Shown piece after piece: positions 17,704-26,101 of a stretch of 64,000 bases of DNA. The DNA comes from Aporhodopirellula aestuarii. GTDB taxonomy: Bacteria; Planctomycetota; Planctomycetia; Pirellulales; Pirellulaceae. Positions within the stretch are counted from its first letter, which is position 1. The number at the start of each line of letters is the position of its first letter. The stretch is from assembly GCF_023701485.1 (NCBI RefSeq), contig NZ_JAMQBK010000029.1, positions 225,708 through 289,707 of the forward strand, in the 5' to 3' direction. A model generated the notes under the pieces. The model saw only the letters and a list, made by a program, of their open reading frames with translations. It had not been told where the DNA came from and did not search any database. Position numbers and translations under genes: made by a program.

Positions 17704-19197
17704 GTGTTGCGGATCCCTGTGCCCAAAAAAACTGCCCCCGACGCTCCTTCGACCCAGCCGTATCTACGGTTTGAAGCAGGATGCTCCGAAGGTAATTGGA
17801 TTGAGGCGGCGCGACGTTCCCCGTTGAGCCTGGAATGCGGGGCACGGCCTGCTGCTTCAAGGGGTGAGACGGCTGGAGTTAAGTTTCGCGCCGTCGAGCA
17901 GTCGATCGCTCGTTATGATGGGGGTGTGAGTACCCGTTCCGCATCCATCGACTGTCGCGTGCCGATTGATTCCGTCAACGCCCGTGTTGTTTTTCTGACG
18001 CACTACATCCCTCTTTATCAGGTTCGGGTGCTGCAGGAACTCACGCGCAGCTTGGCCGAGTTTAAAGTCCTGTTGAGTACGCCGATCGAGCCCAACCGTG
18101 ACTTCGAACCAGACTGGACCGGTTTGGACGTTGAGGTGCAACAGGCGTTCACCATTTGCAGGCGATGGCGACACCGTGATGCCGGTTTTGAAGATCCTCT
18201 GTATGTGCACGTCCCCTATGACACAAATCGCCAATTAAGCAGTTTGCGACCGGACGTCGTATTTTCTCACGAGCTCGGGGTACGTTCTCTTTCGGCTGCC
18301 CTGTATTGTCGGCGCAGCGGTGCGAAATTGGTTCTCGCGACGTTCATGAGCGAACACACCGAGAAGGGGCGAGGATGGCTCCGCCAACGTGCTCGCAAGT
18401 ATCTCATCTCTCATGCCGATGCGATCACCTATAACGGCCCGTCTTGTCGGCGCTACTTGTTAGCGCTTGGTGCCCGACAGGAACAGTTGTTCTACATGCC
18501 TTATGCGGCCGACGATCGAAATATCTCGCCGCAATTGCCGACGCGTGATGAACACGATGTTCGTCGTCGGGTGCTGTGCATCGGGCAGTTGAGCAAACGC
18601 AAAGGCGTCTTGCCGATGATTGATCAACTCAGCGAGTTTTGTGTTCGATCTAACGGGTCGCTTGAGCTTACCCTTGTCGGTGATGGACCATTGCGTTGCT
18701 CGGTGGAAACCCTCGCGTCGGGCCGAGCAATTGAGAATCAATCGGCACCCGATCGACGTCTCAAGATCCACGTGTTGGGGAACCAACCGGCGGCACAGCT
18801 TCCGGCCCTGATGAGCACCCATGGTGCTCTGATTGCGCCGACGTTGGCCGATGAGTGGTTGCTCGTCGTCAACGAGGCCATGCATGCCGGGTTGCCCGTG
18901 ATCGGGAGTGTCTATGCGCAGGCGGTGACGGCAATGGTCAACGATGGACGTAACGGATGGCAGTACGATCCGTTGCACCGGAGTGCAAAAACACATTCCG
19001 CAGATTCGGCGGCATGCCTTGCCGATGTGATGCAGAAGTATCTCGCGGTCGATGACTCGGAGGTGGCCGCGATGCGTCATAATGCGTTCGAGACCGCTGC
19101 GGCGTACACGCCCCAACGCAGTGCCGCAGGTGCCCTCGAGGCGATCCGATCGGTATTGCATTCTGACCGCCCGTCAGGTCAAGGCCCGCAGGCATGA
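17704..19197 (+). CDS. Glycosyltransferase, GT4 family
   Basis: GT-B glycosyltransferase. The first Rossmann strand is ARVVFLTHYIPLYQVRVLQEL (about residue 97 of the long form), the second domain starts at RRVLCIGQLSKRKGVLPMI, and the E-x7-E motif is in LADEWLLVVNEAMHAGLPVIGS. As drawn it begins with a GTG 14 bases after the sugar transferase and has 497 residues; about 75 N-terminal residues do not look conserved, and an in-frame GTG at 17926 would give 423 residues and may be the true start. Its stop overlaps the start of the deacetylase by four bases. Sugar unknown; role in building the repeat unit is inferred from context. Confidence 0.85.
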   Translation: MLRIPVPKKTAPDAPSTQPYLRFEAGCSEGNWIEAARRSPLSLECGARPAASRGETAGVKFRAVEQSIARYDGGVSTRSASIDCRVPIDSVNARVVFLTHYIPLYQVRVLQELTRSLAEFKVLLSTPIEPNRDFEPDWTGLDVEVQQAFTICRRWRHRDAGFEDPLYVHVPYDTNRQLSSLRPDVVFSHELGVRSLSAALYCRRSGAKLVLATFMSEHTEKGRGWLRQRARKYLISHADAITYNGPSCRRYLLALGARQEQLFYMPYAADDRNISPQLPTRDEHDVRRRVLCIGQLSKRKGVLPMIDQLSEFCVRSNGSLELTLVGDGPLRCSVETLASGRAIENQSAPDRRLKIHVLGNQPAAQLPALMSTHGALIAPTLADEWLLVVNEAMHAGLPVIGSVYAQAVTAMVNDGRNGWQYDPLHRSAKTHSADSAACLADVMQKYLAVDDSEVAAMRHNAFETAAAYTPQRSAAGALEAIRSVLHSDRPSGQGPQA

Positions 19198-20183
19198 GGC
19201 AGTGTCCGCCGGCGAGTCTTTCGCTCGACCTTGATAACAAATGGGCGTACCTTCGTGCTGCGGGACGCGAAAATTGGGAGTCGTGCGATAGTTACTTCTC
19301 ACTCGCGATCTCCAATATCGTCGATGTTCTAGGGCCGCTCGGTCTGCCATTGACCGTGTTCTTGGTCGGACGCGATTTGCAGCGTGATGACGACGTGCAG
19401 TCCATTTCAGCATTCGACTCTCTTTCGAAATGGGAAGCGGCGAATCATTCGCTCAATCATTTGCCGTGGATGCACACGATGAATGATGATGAAATCGAAA
19501 GAGAAATTGGGGGCACACACGATCTCATTGTTTCCAAGACTGGCCAGACGCCAGTCGGTTTTCGTGGGCCCGGCTTCAGTTGTCCGGGGGAAGTCCTGCG
19601 GGTGCTCGGGATGCTGGGATATCAATACGACGCGTCGATTTTTCCAACGTCGATGGCGCCGATTGCTCGGGCAGTGTTTCTGGCGAGGACAAAGCTCGAA
19701 GGTGAGCAGCGGGAGAAAGCCAAGAAACTCTACGGCGGTTTCGCGGCGATGAGAAACCCCAATTGGCCCTATTTGCGTGCCCTGCCCTGCCCCGAACGTT
19801 CCGACACGTTGGATGCCGCTGAAGCAAAGATTTGGGAAGTTCCTGTCACCGTCTTGCCTTTTCTGCGGACGCCGATCCACTTTAGCTATTTAACGTTTGT
19901 CGCCGGATACAGTGTTGCGGTTGCGAAGGCTTATTTTCGCACTGCTTTAATGATGTGTCGTCTGTTTGGGACCGCACCCTCGCTGCTGCTGCACCCCCCG
20001 GACTTCCTCGGGTGCGAGGACGATGCGGACATGGCCTATTTCCCAGGGATGATAATGAAACGAAACGCCAAGCTCGAATTCATGACGTGGGCGTTGACGC
20101 TGTACAGCCAACAGTTCGCCGTCAGCACGATGCACGATCAAGTCTGCCAGTTCAGTCCTCAGCCCCTCGCCTCTCATGCTTGA
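19194..20183 (+). CDS. Polysaccharide deacetylase (NodB homology)
   Basis: Carbohydrate esterase 4-type protein, expected to remove N-acetyl groups from a polysaccharide or its lipid-linked precursor. 329 residues, no signal peptide, so a cytoplasmic or membrane-associated substrate is possible. Motifs: LSLDLDNKW (10-16; motif 1 Asp), ANHSLNH with metal His85 and His89, and GFRGPGFS (123-129; motif 3). DASIFPTSMAPIAR and LLLHPPDF near the end resemble motifs 4-5. ATG overlaps the preceding stop (ATGA) and its own end overlaps the next gene by eight bases, so translation is coupled along this part of the cluster. Confidence 0.88.
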   Translation: MRQCPPASLSLDLDNKWAYLRAAGRENWESCDSYFSLAISNIVDVLGPLGLPLTVFLVGRDLQRDDDVQSISAFDSLSKWEAANHSLNHLPWMHTMNDDEIEREIGGTHDLIVSKTGQTPVGFRGPGFSCPGEVLRVLGMLGYQYDASIFPTSMAPIARAVFLARTKLEGEQREKAKKLYGGFAAMRNPNWPYLRALPCPERSDTLDAAEAKIWEVPVTVLPFLRTPIHFSYLTFVAGYSVAVAKAYFRTALMMCRLFGTAPSLLLHPPDFLGCEDDADMAYFPGMIMKRNAKLEFMTWALTLYSQQFAVSTMHDQVCQFSPQPLASHA

Positions 20184-20997
20184 TTACGGCAAACACAGTG
20201 TTCTCGGAATTGGCGTCGACGCGATTGACTACGACTCCGCTGTGGAAAAAATCATCGATGGGGCAAAAGCGAAGCGAGCCATGACGGTCACGGCGCTCGC
20301 GGTGCATGGGGTGATGACGGGTGTTCTCGATCGCGAATATCAATATCGGTTAAACCAGTTCGACTTGGTTTGTCCCGACGGTCAGCCGGTACGGTGGGCC
20401 CTTAACTCGCTGCATGCCAAACGGTTTGCCGGCGGAAAATTGTCCGATCGGGTGTATGGCCCTGAGCTGACCCTGCGGCTGTGCGAGGCCGCGGCGAAAC
20501 AAGATGTGACTGTTTTCTTGTTTGGGGCCACGGAAGAGATGCTTTCCCGGTTCGCCACGAAGCTCGGCGAGCGTTTTGAAGGTTTGCAGATCGTCGGCCA
20601 ACGGGCATCCGCCTTTCGGCAGATCACGTCGCAGGAACGCGATGACTTAGCTGCTGAAATTATTGCCAGTGGTGCGCAAATGTGCTTCGTCGGTCTGGGC
20701 TGTCCCCGACAAGAAATCTTTGCCTACGAGATGCGTGAGCGACTCCCGATGCCACTGATCGCGGTGGGGGCGGCATTTGCCTTTCACGCCGGCGTGCTCA
20801 AGCAAGCACCGCCCTGGATGCAACGCTCTGGGCTTGAGTGGTTGTTCCGTTTAACCCGCGAGCCCGGACGTCTCTGGCGCCGCTATCTGTATCTCAATCC
20901 CACCTACGTGACGCTGCTCGCCTTGCAGAAAATCGGTTTGTATCGCAAGAGTACCGACGGCGGCAAACCGCCCCAGGATGAATTGCTCTTCGGTTGA
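20176..20997 (+). CDS. WecG/TagA/CpsF family glycosyltransferase
   Basis: GT26 family enzyme, 273 residues, which in relatives adds the second sugar (N-acetylmannosamine or its uronic acid) to an undecaprenyl-linked sugar. Motifs: VLGIGVDAIDYDSAVEKI, FDLVCPDGQPVRWAL, VFLFGATEEML, FVGLGCPRQEIFAYEM and VGAAFAFHAGVLKQAPPWMQRSGLEWLFRL with the conserved C-terminal REPGRLWRRYL. All are classical. Last gene of the cluster; the convergent gene starts nine bases beyond its stop. It fits as the enzyme following the sugar transferase at 16301. Confidence 0.94.
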   Translation: MLDYGKHSVLGIGVDAIDYDSAVEKIIDGAKAKRAMTVTALAVHGVMTGVLDREYQYRLNQFDLVCPDGQPVRWALNSLHAKRFAGGKLSDRVYGPELTLRLCEAAAKQDVTVFLFGATEEMLSRFATKLGERFEGLQIVGQRASAFRQITSQERDDLAAEIIASGAQMCFVGLGCPRQEIFAYEMRERLPMPLIAVGAAFAFHAGVLKQAPPWMQRSGLEWLFRLTREPGRLWRRYLYLNPTYVTLLALQKIGLYRKSTDGGKPPQDELLFG

Positions 20998-21006
20998 GAC
21001 GGGGCG

Positions 21007-21999
21007 TTAGACGGTTCTTGCGTTGGGGGAAACTTCTCGGAGCTGATACCCGGCCCAACGCCAGACGCGAAACGCGATCCAGTGCAGCATCATGATGGTG
21101 GTGATGCTGATACCGATGTAAGAAAGTTGTTGGCTGAGTTCCGCTCGTCCGTAGAATGCCGGCAACAGACGTGAGGTGAGATGCATCGCGCTCCAGTCGA
21201 TGACAGCGGATGCAAATACGAGTGATGCGGGAACCAGTATGCCGCGGCGGGTGACGATTGCCACGACGGCGTAAACCAAAAGAACGGTGGTGATGAATTC
21301 AGCGATCTCGGACGACACATTGATCCACACCGAATAGCCCGGCATGGATAGCGGGTCGGTCTCGATAAAATAAACGTGTATCCAGCGTTTGATCGCAATC
21401 GTGGAGGCGACCAGAGTTGCAGCGAGGAACATACCTCGAAGCGACCAGACGTCGCGTCGGGTATTCGGTGAAGTATCGTTCCGGTCTGCCTCAACGAGTT
21501 GATGTCCAACGAACGTGGCGGTGGAGCGAAATAGGAGCACGTACCATGCGCACGTCACGAGATAGTTCACCCACGACCGTACCCAAATGGAGGTATGAGT
21601 ATGCGTGAAAAACGGCGCGTACTGTATCGCCATGGAATAGAAACCGAACAGGAACACGCCCAGGATGAGTTGCCAAGTCGGTGGGCGATTCGGCGCCCGC
21701 CACTGAGACCAAAGCACGAAGTGGACGATGCCAATCAAGGTCACGTTTCGTTGGAGGGCATAGCTAAAGGTGAAAATGAACGTACCAATCGGACCGATGT
21801 TTAACTTCGGTGGCACCCATCCGGCGGAGTTTGCCCAGTGCCACGCGTAAATGGCAGCTGACAAGAACAGATTGATAATGCCCCAACCGATCACCGCGAT
21901 CCACAATCTCCGATGGTTTCCGATACCGCTACGATTCCAGATCTCTCTTAGCTGTTGGGGCAGCGTTTGGGGCCGGAAATCTTCCTCGATTGGCGACAT
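21007..21999 (-). CDS. Integral membrane protein of unknown function
   Basis: Not recognised. 330 residues with about eight hydrophobic segments; charged loops include VEADRNDTSPNTRRD near 175. No metal or nucleotide motif stands out; a HTHT histidine cluster (FFTHTHTSIW) lies after the third or fourth helix. It is the last gene of a minus-strand run with the flippase-like and antiporter genes (32-base gap to its upstream neighbour), so they are probably cotranscribed. Confidence 0.65.
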   Translation of the reverse strand: MSPIEEDFRPQTLPQQLREIWNRSGIGNHRRLWIAVIGWGIINLFLSAAIYAWHWANSAGWVPPKLNIGPIGTFIFTFSYALQRNVTLIGIVHFVLWSQWRAPNRPPTWQLILGVFLFGFYSMAIQYAPFFTHTHTSIWVRSWVNYLVTCAWYVLLFRSTATFVGHQLVEADRNDTSPNTRRDVWSLRGMFLAATLVASTIAIKRWIHVYFIETDPLSMPGYSVWINVSSEIAEFITTVLLVYAVVAIVTRRGILVPASLVFASAVIDWSAMHLTSRLLPAFYGRAELSQQLSYIGISITTIMMLHWIAFRVWRWAGYQLREVSPNARTV

Positions 22000-22031
22000 G
22001 ATGAGACCGATCGCATGGATGCGCGAGTGTG

Positions 22032-23105
22032 TTAGGACGTTTCGGTGACCGTGGACGACGCCGCGAGCGTGTCTGATTCGAATTCTTCGCCGTGCTCTTC
22101 GGCGTATTCCAAACTCTCCTGAACGTCTTTGCCGGCCGTCCAGTAAAAAATGGTTCCGACGATAGCCAGGACGAGTTTGACCAGCTCGAAGACCAGGGCG
22201 ACGAGTGTGCCCGACGCGTCGGTATTTTCAGCGGGGACGAGGTGATAAAGCGTTTCGACCGTCGCTTCCAGAACACCGATGCCCGCGGGCGTGAGCGGTA
22301 AAGCGGAGGCCAGCATCCCGATCGGCACGATCACAAAGTGTTCGGCGAGTGTGGGAGGTGATGCGTACATCGAAGTTGCGATCAAGAACATGCTCACGAC
22401 CAGCAACCCCTGCACGCCGACGCTCATCACGAGCGACAGTGCGAAGGCCCAAGGGTGGTTGTGAAACGCACGCAGCGGAGGACCGATCTTTTCGATCACG
22501 GGGCCGATGATCGATACCTGGGAAAGCTGTTTGATAACGCGGTCGACGATCTTTCCACCAAACACCAGCGTGACCAACACCGCCGTGCCCGTGCCCAACA
22601 ACACGCCCACGATCCATTTGATGTCGTCGAGACCGACGCCGTTGAATTCAAACGGATCGGTCGATGTTCGGATCATCAATCCCATGGAAACGAGCAGCAG
22701 CAACCCGTACAGCCCTGCCCCGCGATCCACCAATACCGATGCGACCGCGGCGATGCGTTTTCCCGGGGTTCGGCGAGCAAGGAACACGGCTTTAAACACG
22801 TCACCTCCGACACTGCCGGCGGAGACAAAACTCAACAGGAAGCAAATCGAGCTGAGCCGCAACGCCTCCATCAGGCTAAGTGGAATGCCCTGACATCGCA
22901 CCAAAACCCACCAACGCACAAACGACAACACGATCGCGGCAAAGGCGACGCCGAGTGCGGCGAACAAGACCGGGTAGGCGATCGAGCGTTCCGATAAATT
23001 CGTCCAATCCGAGGCGGGCATCCGCCATAGCAAGTACCCGATAATAACTACCGGGACGAGAAATTTGACGAGCGTGATCGCGATCGTTTTGGGTTTGTTT
23101 GACAT
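22032..23105 (-). CDS. Flippase-like / LPG synthase membrane-domain protein (UPF0104)
   Basis: Integral membrane protein of the lysylphosphatidylglycerol synthase transmembrane-domain family (YbhN/AglD-like), 357 residues from the ATG at 23105 (MSNKPKTIAITLVKFLV). An upstream frame extension to 23207 would overlap the neighbouring gene and lacks membrane character. Family signs: LRLSSICFLLSFVSAGSVGGDVFKAVFLAR, VASVLVDRGAGLYGLLLL, and PIGMLASALPLTPAGIGVLEATVETLY (the conserved Pro-x-x-Gly-Gly-like turn). It lacks the soluble aminoacyl-transferase domain, so lipid or polyprenyl transport is more likely than lysyl transfer. Specific role unknown. Confidence 0.85.
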   Translation of the reverse strand: MSNKPKTIAITLVKFLVPVVIIGYLLWRMPASDWTNLSERSIAYPVLFAALGVAFAAIVLSFVRWWVLVRCQGIPLSLMEALRLSSICFLLSFVSAGSVGGDVFKAVFLARRTPGKRIAAVASVLVDRGAGLYGLLLLVSMGLMIRTSTDPFEFNGVGLDDIKWIVGVLLGTGTAVLVTLVFGGKIVDRVIKQLSQVSIIGPVIEKIGPPLRAFHNHPWAFALSLVMSVGVQGLLVVSMFLIATSMYASPPTLAEHFVIVPIGMLASALPLTPAGIGVLEATVETLYHLVPAENTDASGTLVALVFELVKLVLAIVGTIFYWTAGKDVQESLEYAEEHGEEFESDTLAASSTVTETS

Positions 23106-23151
23106 GGAGTCACAGAATAGTTCTTGATCGCCCCGCTCGTAAGCCTTCAGG

Positions 23152-23811
23152 TCAGCGGATGATCCATTCCTGGAACCCCTCGACCAATAGCGCCGGCTCG
23201 GCGGCAACGTATCGAACCAACCAAAGCCCCATCAGGAGCGAAATGCTCAGTAGAGCCCAGCCACGCCTTGGCCGCGGTGGGGCGGTATTCCGAAGTTCAG
23301 ATCGTAACTTCGTGCGGAGGGCATTCCAGAATTTCGGGGGCAGACCGGGTTCAAATGCCAGCACGCTGACGCAGTCGTGCCCCGGTGAGACATCCAAGCG
23401 GAGGTGAGCGTGGAACGCCGGAAGGTGGACCTGTAACTGGTCAATCTTTGCGGTCGATTCAGGATCCATCGAACGTGCGGCGCGGATCACGGCCGGGTAA
23501 ACCTCTTCCGTTGTTCTGCCATAAGCGACCAATTTCGGACGGGCCCCCAGGATCAACAGGCATGCGAACAACAGATACAACATCAGCAATGGTGCCCAAA
23601 CCCACACCCCAAGGAACGATGCCGTCGCGTTCGGAAAAAACAGTTCCATCGGACCGATCACGATCATTCCGGAAATCGCAGTCAGGACGGCGGCCAAGTC
23701 GCGTCCACCGGTGGTCACCCAAACGAAACCACCAATCCGAATCAACGCAAGGGTGAACAAGTAAACGATCAGCGGTGTGAATGCGACCACCGCAGGGAAC
23801 GGATCAAACAT
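23152..23811 (-). CDS. Membrane protein of unknown function
   Basis: Not recognised. 219 residues, three or four hydrophobic segments in the first 90 residues (FTPLIVYLFTLALIRIGGFVW, LTAISGMIVIGPMELFF, LGVWVWAPLLMLYLLFACLLILG), a soluble middle with KLVAYGRTTEEVYPAVIRAARSMD, and a last helix (GWALLSISLLMGLWLVRYVA). Its start overlaps the antiporter stop by eight bases, which supports a real gene in the same transcript. Confidence 0.65.
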   Translation of the reverse strand: MFDPFPAVVAFTPLIVYLFTLALIRIGGFVWVTTGGRDLAAVLTAISGMIVIGPMELFFPNATASFLGVWVWAPLLMLYLLFACLLILGARPKLVAYGRTTEEVYPAVIRAARSMDPESTAKIDQLQVHLPAFHAHLRLDVSPGHDCVSVLAFEPGLPPKFWNALRTKLRSELRNTAPPRPRRGWALLSISLLMGLWLVRYVAAEPALLVEGFQEWIIR

Positions 23812-25675
23812 TAGCGGGATTTTCCCCGTTGGTTCTTGAGGCGTGTTTTGATGGGACGGGCGTAACGCTGACGAGGGCGATCAGGGTTTGGCCCGCCGTG
23901 GGAACCAGTGGACTGTCGATGGTGTTGATCTTGATCGCGCTGTCCTGATCGATCGAACACATCACGACCGTTTGCTCGCCATATTTTTCGAGAAAGTCTT
24001 GATACGTAAACTCTGCCGTCAACTTGGTCGACTTCATCAGCGCACCGGCGCTGTGAAGGCTACGCAGGTGAGTGAACGTCATCCCTTCGCCAAATAGTTC
24101 ACGACCCATTAGGTTTTTGGTCAGGCCGCGACGCCCCGCCATGTTTTTCGACTTGAACGTCAATTGATACAGCCGCGAGGAATCAAACAGATGTTTGCAC
24201 TCACGTAGAGCGAGCGAGTTGACCTCGTCGTTGGGAGTCAACGCCAGAAACCGGCCGATCCCCGCGAGGTCCAGCTCCTCACGCACATGTTCATTGAGAA
24301 TATTCACGCATTCGGCCCGTATGCCGTCCATGCGGGCCTGCGAAATTTTGTTGTAGTTCGTGTCGACTAACAGCAGTGGGATCTTCGCTTCTTTGAGTTC
24401 GTGGGCAAAGTCGCGAACCCATGCGTCGGCGCCGGCAATCAAGACGCCATGGCTGGCTTCGTCAGCCAGGTTCAGAAATCGCGCCAGTGGTCCGGCTGCC
24501 ATTCCATAGATCGCGACGGTGCCGATGATGACGAGGAACGTGACCGTCGCGAGCTGCTCCGATCCGGGAATCGACAGATCGCTGCGGCTTTCCATGCCCA
24601 ACGCAAACACACTGCTGACTGCGGCAGCCACGATCCCACGCGGCGCCAGACCGGCGATGAAGGTTCGTTCCCGGTAGTTCAGCGGACTTCCGAGCAACGA
24701 AAAATAGACCGACAGCGGACGGATGATCAGAACCAAAGTCAGCACTAGCATCAGACCGGGCACTCCGATCGCTCCGATGTCTGCGAGATTCACCCGCGAA
24801 CCGAGCACGATGAACAGACACCCGATCAGGAGCGTTCGCAGGTTCTCTTTCAACTCAATGATGTGTTCGACGTCATAGTGTTTTTGATTCGTTAGCCAGA
24901 TCCCGAGGACGGTCACGGTGATCAAACCTGATTCGTGCGCCAGTTTGTTGCTGATCGCGAACAGCAGTAACGCGAGCGTCAACGCGGTCACGCCGTGTAA
25001 GTGATCGGGTACCCAATAGCGACGTAGCGATTGTGTGAGCAATGCACCACCGACGCATCCGAGTACCAAGCCGACAGTCAGCGTCCAGACCAGCGACGCC
25101 ACCACGCTCGACCATTCGGGAGCGGAGTGCTGAAGCAGCACTTCCTCGTAAACGAGCACCGCCAGCACCGCGCCGATCGGGTCGATCACGATGCCTTCCC
25201 ATTTCAGCGTCGACGACACCCGGCGGCTCGGACGCACCTGTCGCAGCAGCGGGCCGATCACGGTTGGCCCGGTGACCACCAAAATCGCACCCAATAACGC
25301 GCTGAGCTGCCATCCCCAATTCAGGATGAAGTGGACCGCAATGGTGTTGCCCGCAAACGCGAGCAGCGCACCGAGGGTGACCAACCGCAGTGATGCCGAA
25401 CCCGATTCGCCGAGCTCCGCGAACTTAAGCGTCAGGCCTCCCTCGAACATGATCACGCCGACCGACAGAGCCACCAGCGGGAACAACAGGTTGGGCCCGG
25501 CAGTTTGGTCGCCTTCGGTCAAAGCGGACAGAAAAGCGTCCGGTTGGACGAACCACCCCAGCAAGACGCCGAACACCAGCAGCACCAGGATACTGGGAAG
25601 GCCTGTACGCCACGCCAGCCATTGGGCTGTCACGCCTAGCGCAGGCACGAGGGCCAGGTAGAGCAGAAAGTCCAT
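23804..25675 (-). CDS. Cation:proton antiporter with TrkA-N regulatory domain (CPA1/CPA2 type)
   Basis: Na+(K+)/H+ antiporter, 623 residues from the ATG at 25675 (MDFLLYLALVPALGVTAQWLAW); a longer frame to 25846 adds residues without membrane character. About 12 hydrophobic segments fill residues 1-400, with VVTGPTVIGPLLRQVRPSRRV (the ion-path T/D region) and FIAGLAPRGIVAAAVSSVFALG. From about 430 the cytosolic part HGVLIAGADAWVRDFAHELKEAKIPLLLVDTNYNKISQAR is a Rossmann TrkA-N (RCK) fold with LTPNDEVNSLALRECK; a C-terminal ligand-binding region follows. The GxGxxG loop is altered (AGADAWVRD). Likely pH, cation or nucleotide gated. Confidence 0.9.
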   Translation of the reverse strand: MDFLLYLALVPALGVTAQWLAWRTGLPSILVLLVFGVLLGWFVQPDAFLSALTEGDQTAGPNLLFPLVALSVGVIMFEGGLTLKFAELGESGSASLRLVTLGALLAFAGNTIAVHFILNWGWQLSALLGAILVVTGPTVIGPLLRQVRPSRRVSSTLKWEGIVIDPIGAVLAVLVYEEVLLQHSAPEWSSVVASLVWTLTVGLVLGCVGGALLTQSLRRYWVPDHLHGVTALTLALLLFAISNKLAHESGLITVTVLGIWLTNQKHYDVEHIIELKENLRTLLIGCLFIVLGSRVNLADIGAIGVPGLMLVLTLVLIIRPLSVYFSLLGSPLNYRERTFIAGLAPRGIVAAAVSSVFALGMESRSDLSIPGSEQLATVTFLVIIGTVAIYGMAAGPLARFLNLADEASHGVLIAGADAWVRDFAHELKEAKIPLLLVDTNYNKISQARMDGIRAECVNILNEHVREELDLAGIGRFLALTPNDEVNSLALRECKHLFDSSRLYQLTFKSKNMAGRRGLTKNLMGRELFGEGMTFTHLRSLHSAGALMKSTKLTAEFTYQDFLEKYGEQTVVMCSIDQDSAIKINTIDSPLVPTAGQTLIALVSVTPVPSKHASRTNGENPANV

Positions 25676-26081
25676 GGTGGGGGTTACAGTCAAACAAAAA
25701 GGGAACGGGCTTTCACGTCCGAGCCAAGATAATCTGCTGAGAACGGGTTTCCCATCCCTAGGGACGACGGCCCCAGGAGCGAGGCGGCGGCTGCCATTGC
25801 ATGCTGATGGTGTGCCAATGTGCACCCAAAAAACGAAGTGGCCCACGGCGATGTCGCATTTTTAGGACAATCCCGCCAACCTGGCTTGCTAATGCAAGTG
25901 ATTCGCATTAACGTTTGCCTATCAAATAGCTAGCCAGCCATTCTTTGACGACCTCCCGATGAGTCCCGGTGCCGAACGTGCATCGATGCATCAGCAAGCG
26001 TTCGTCTGTCGCCAGCCATGCTTGATCCCGTTTCTCCGTAAGCTGCCCGGTAATGTTGCCGTGCAGTTTTCGAGATTGCTT
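25676..26081. other. Intergenic region upstream of the antiporter operon
   Basis: About 400 bases between the antiporter start and the DUF1559 start. The right part contains a small minus-strand open frame (26084-25908, see separate entry) and a palindrome at 25890-25910. No promoter can be assigned with confidence. Confidence 0.45.
25890..25910. promoter_or_regulatory. Fur/Zur-like palindromic operator candidate
   Basis: A 21-base palindrome TAATGC-N9-GCATTA with further symmetric matches in the centre (AAGTGATTC). It resembles metal-regulator boxes of the Fur superfamily, but lies about 215 bases upstream of the antiporter start and no regulator is in the window. The site is visible; the role is inference. 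Confidence 0.35.
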
Positions 26082-26084
26082 CAT
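25908..26084 (-). CDS. Possible 58-residue protein
   Basis: A short ATG frame (MKQSRKLHGNITGQLTEKRD) of 58 codons, ending in HREVVKEWLASYLIGKR, between the antiporter and DUF1559 genes. The composition is protein-like, but there is no family, no clear ribosome site and no partner. It ends over the palindrome at 25890-25910. It could equally be a chance frame. Confidence 0.25.
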   Translation of the reverse strand: MKQSRKLHGNITGQLTEKRDQAWLATDERLLMHRCTFGTGTHREVVKEWLASYLIGKR

Positions 26085-26101
26085 GCCACAGGACAAGTTC
26101 A

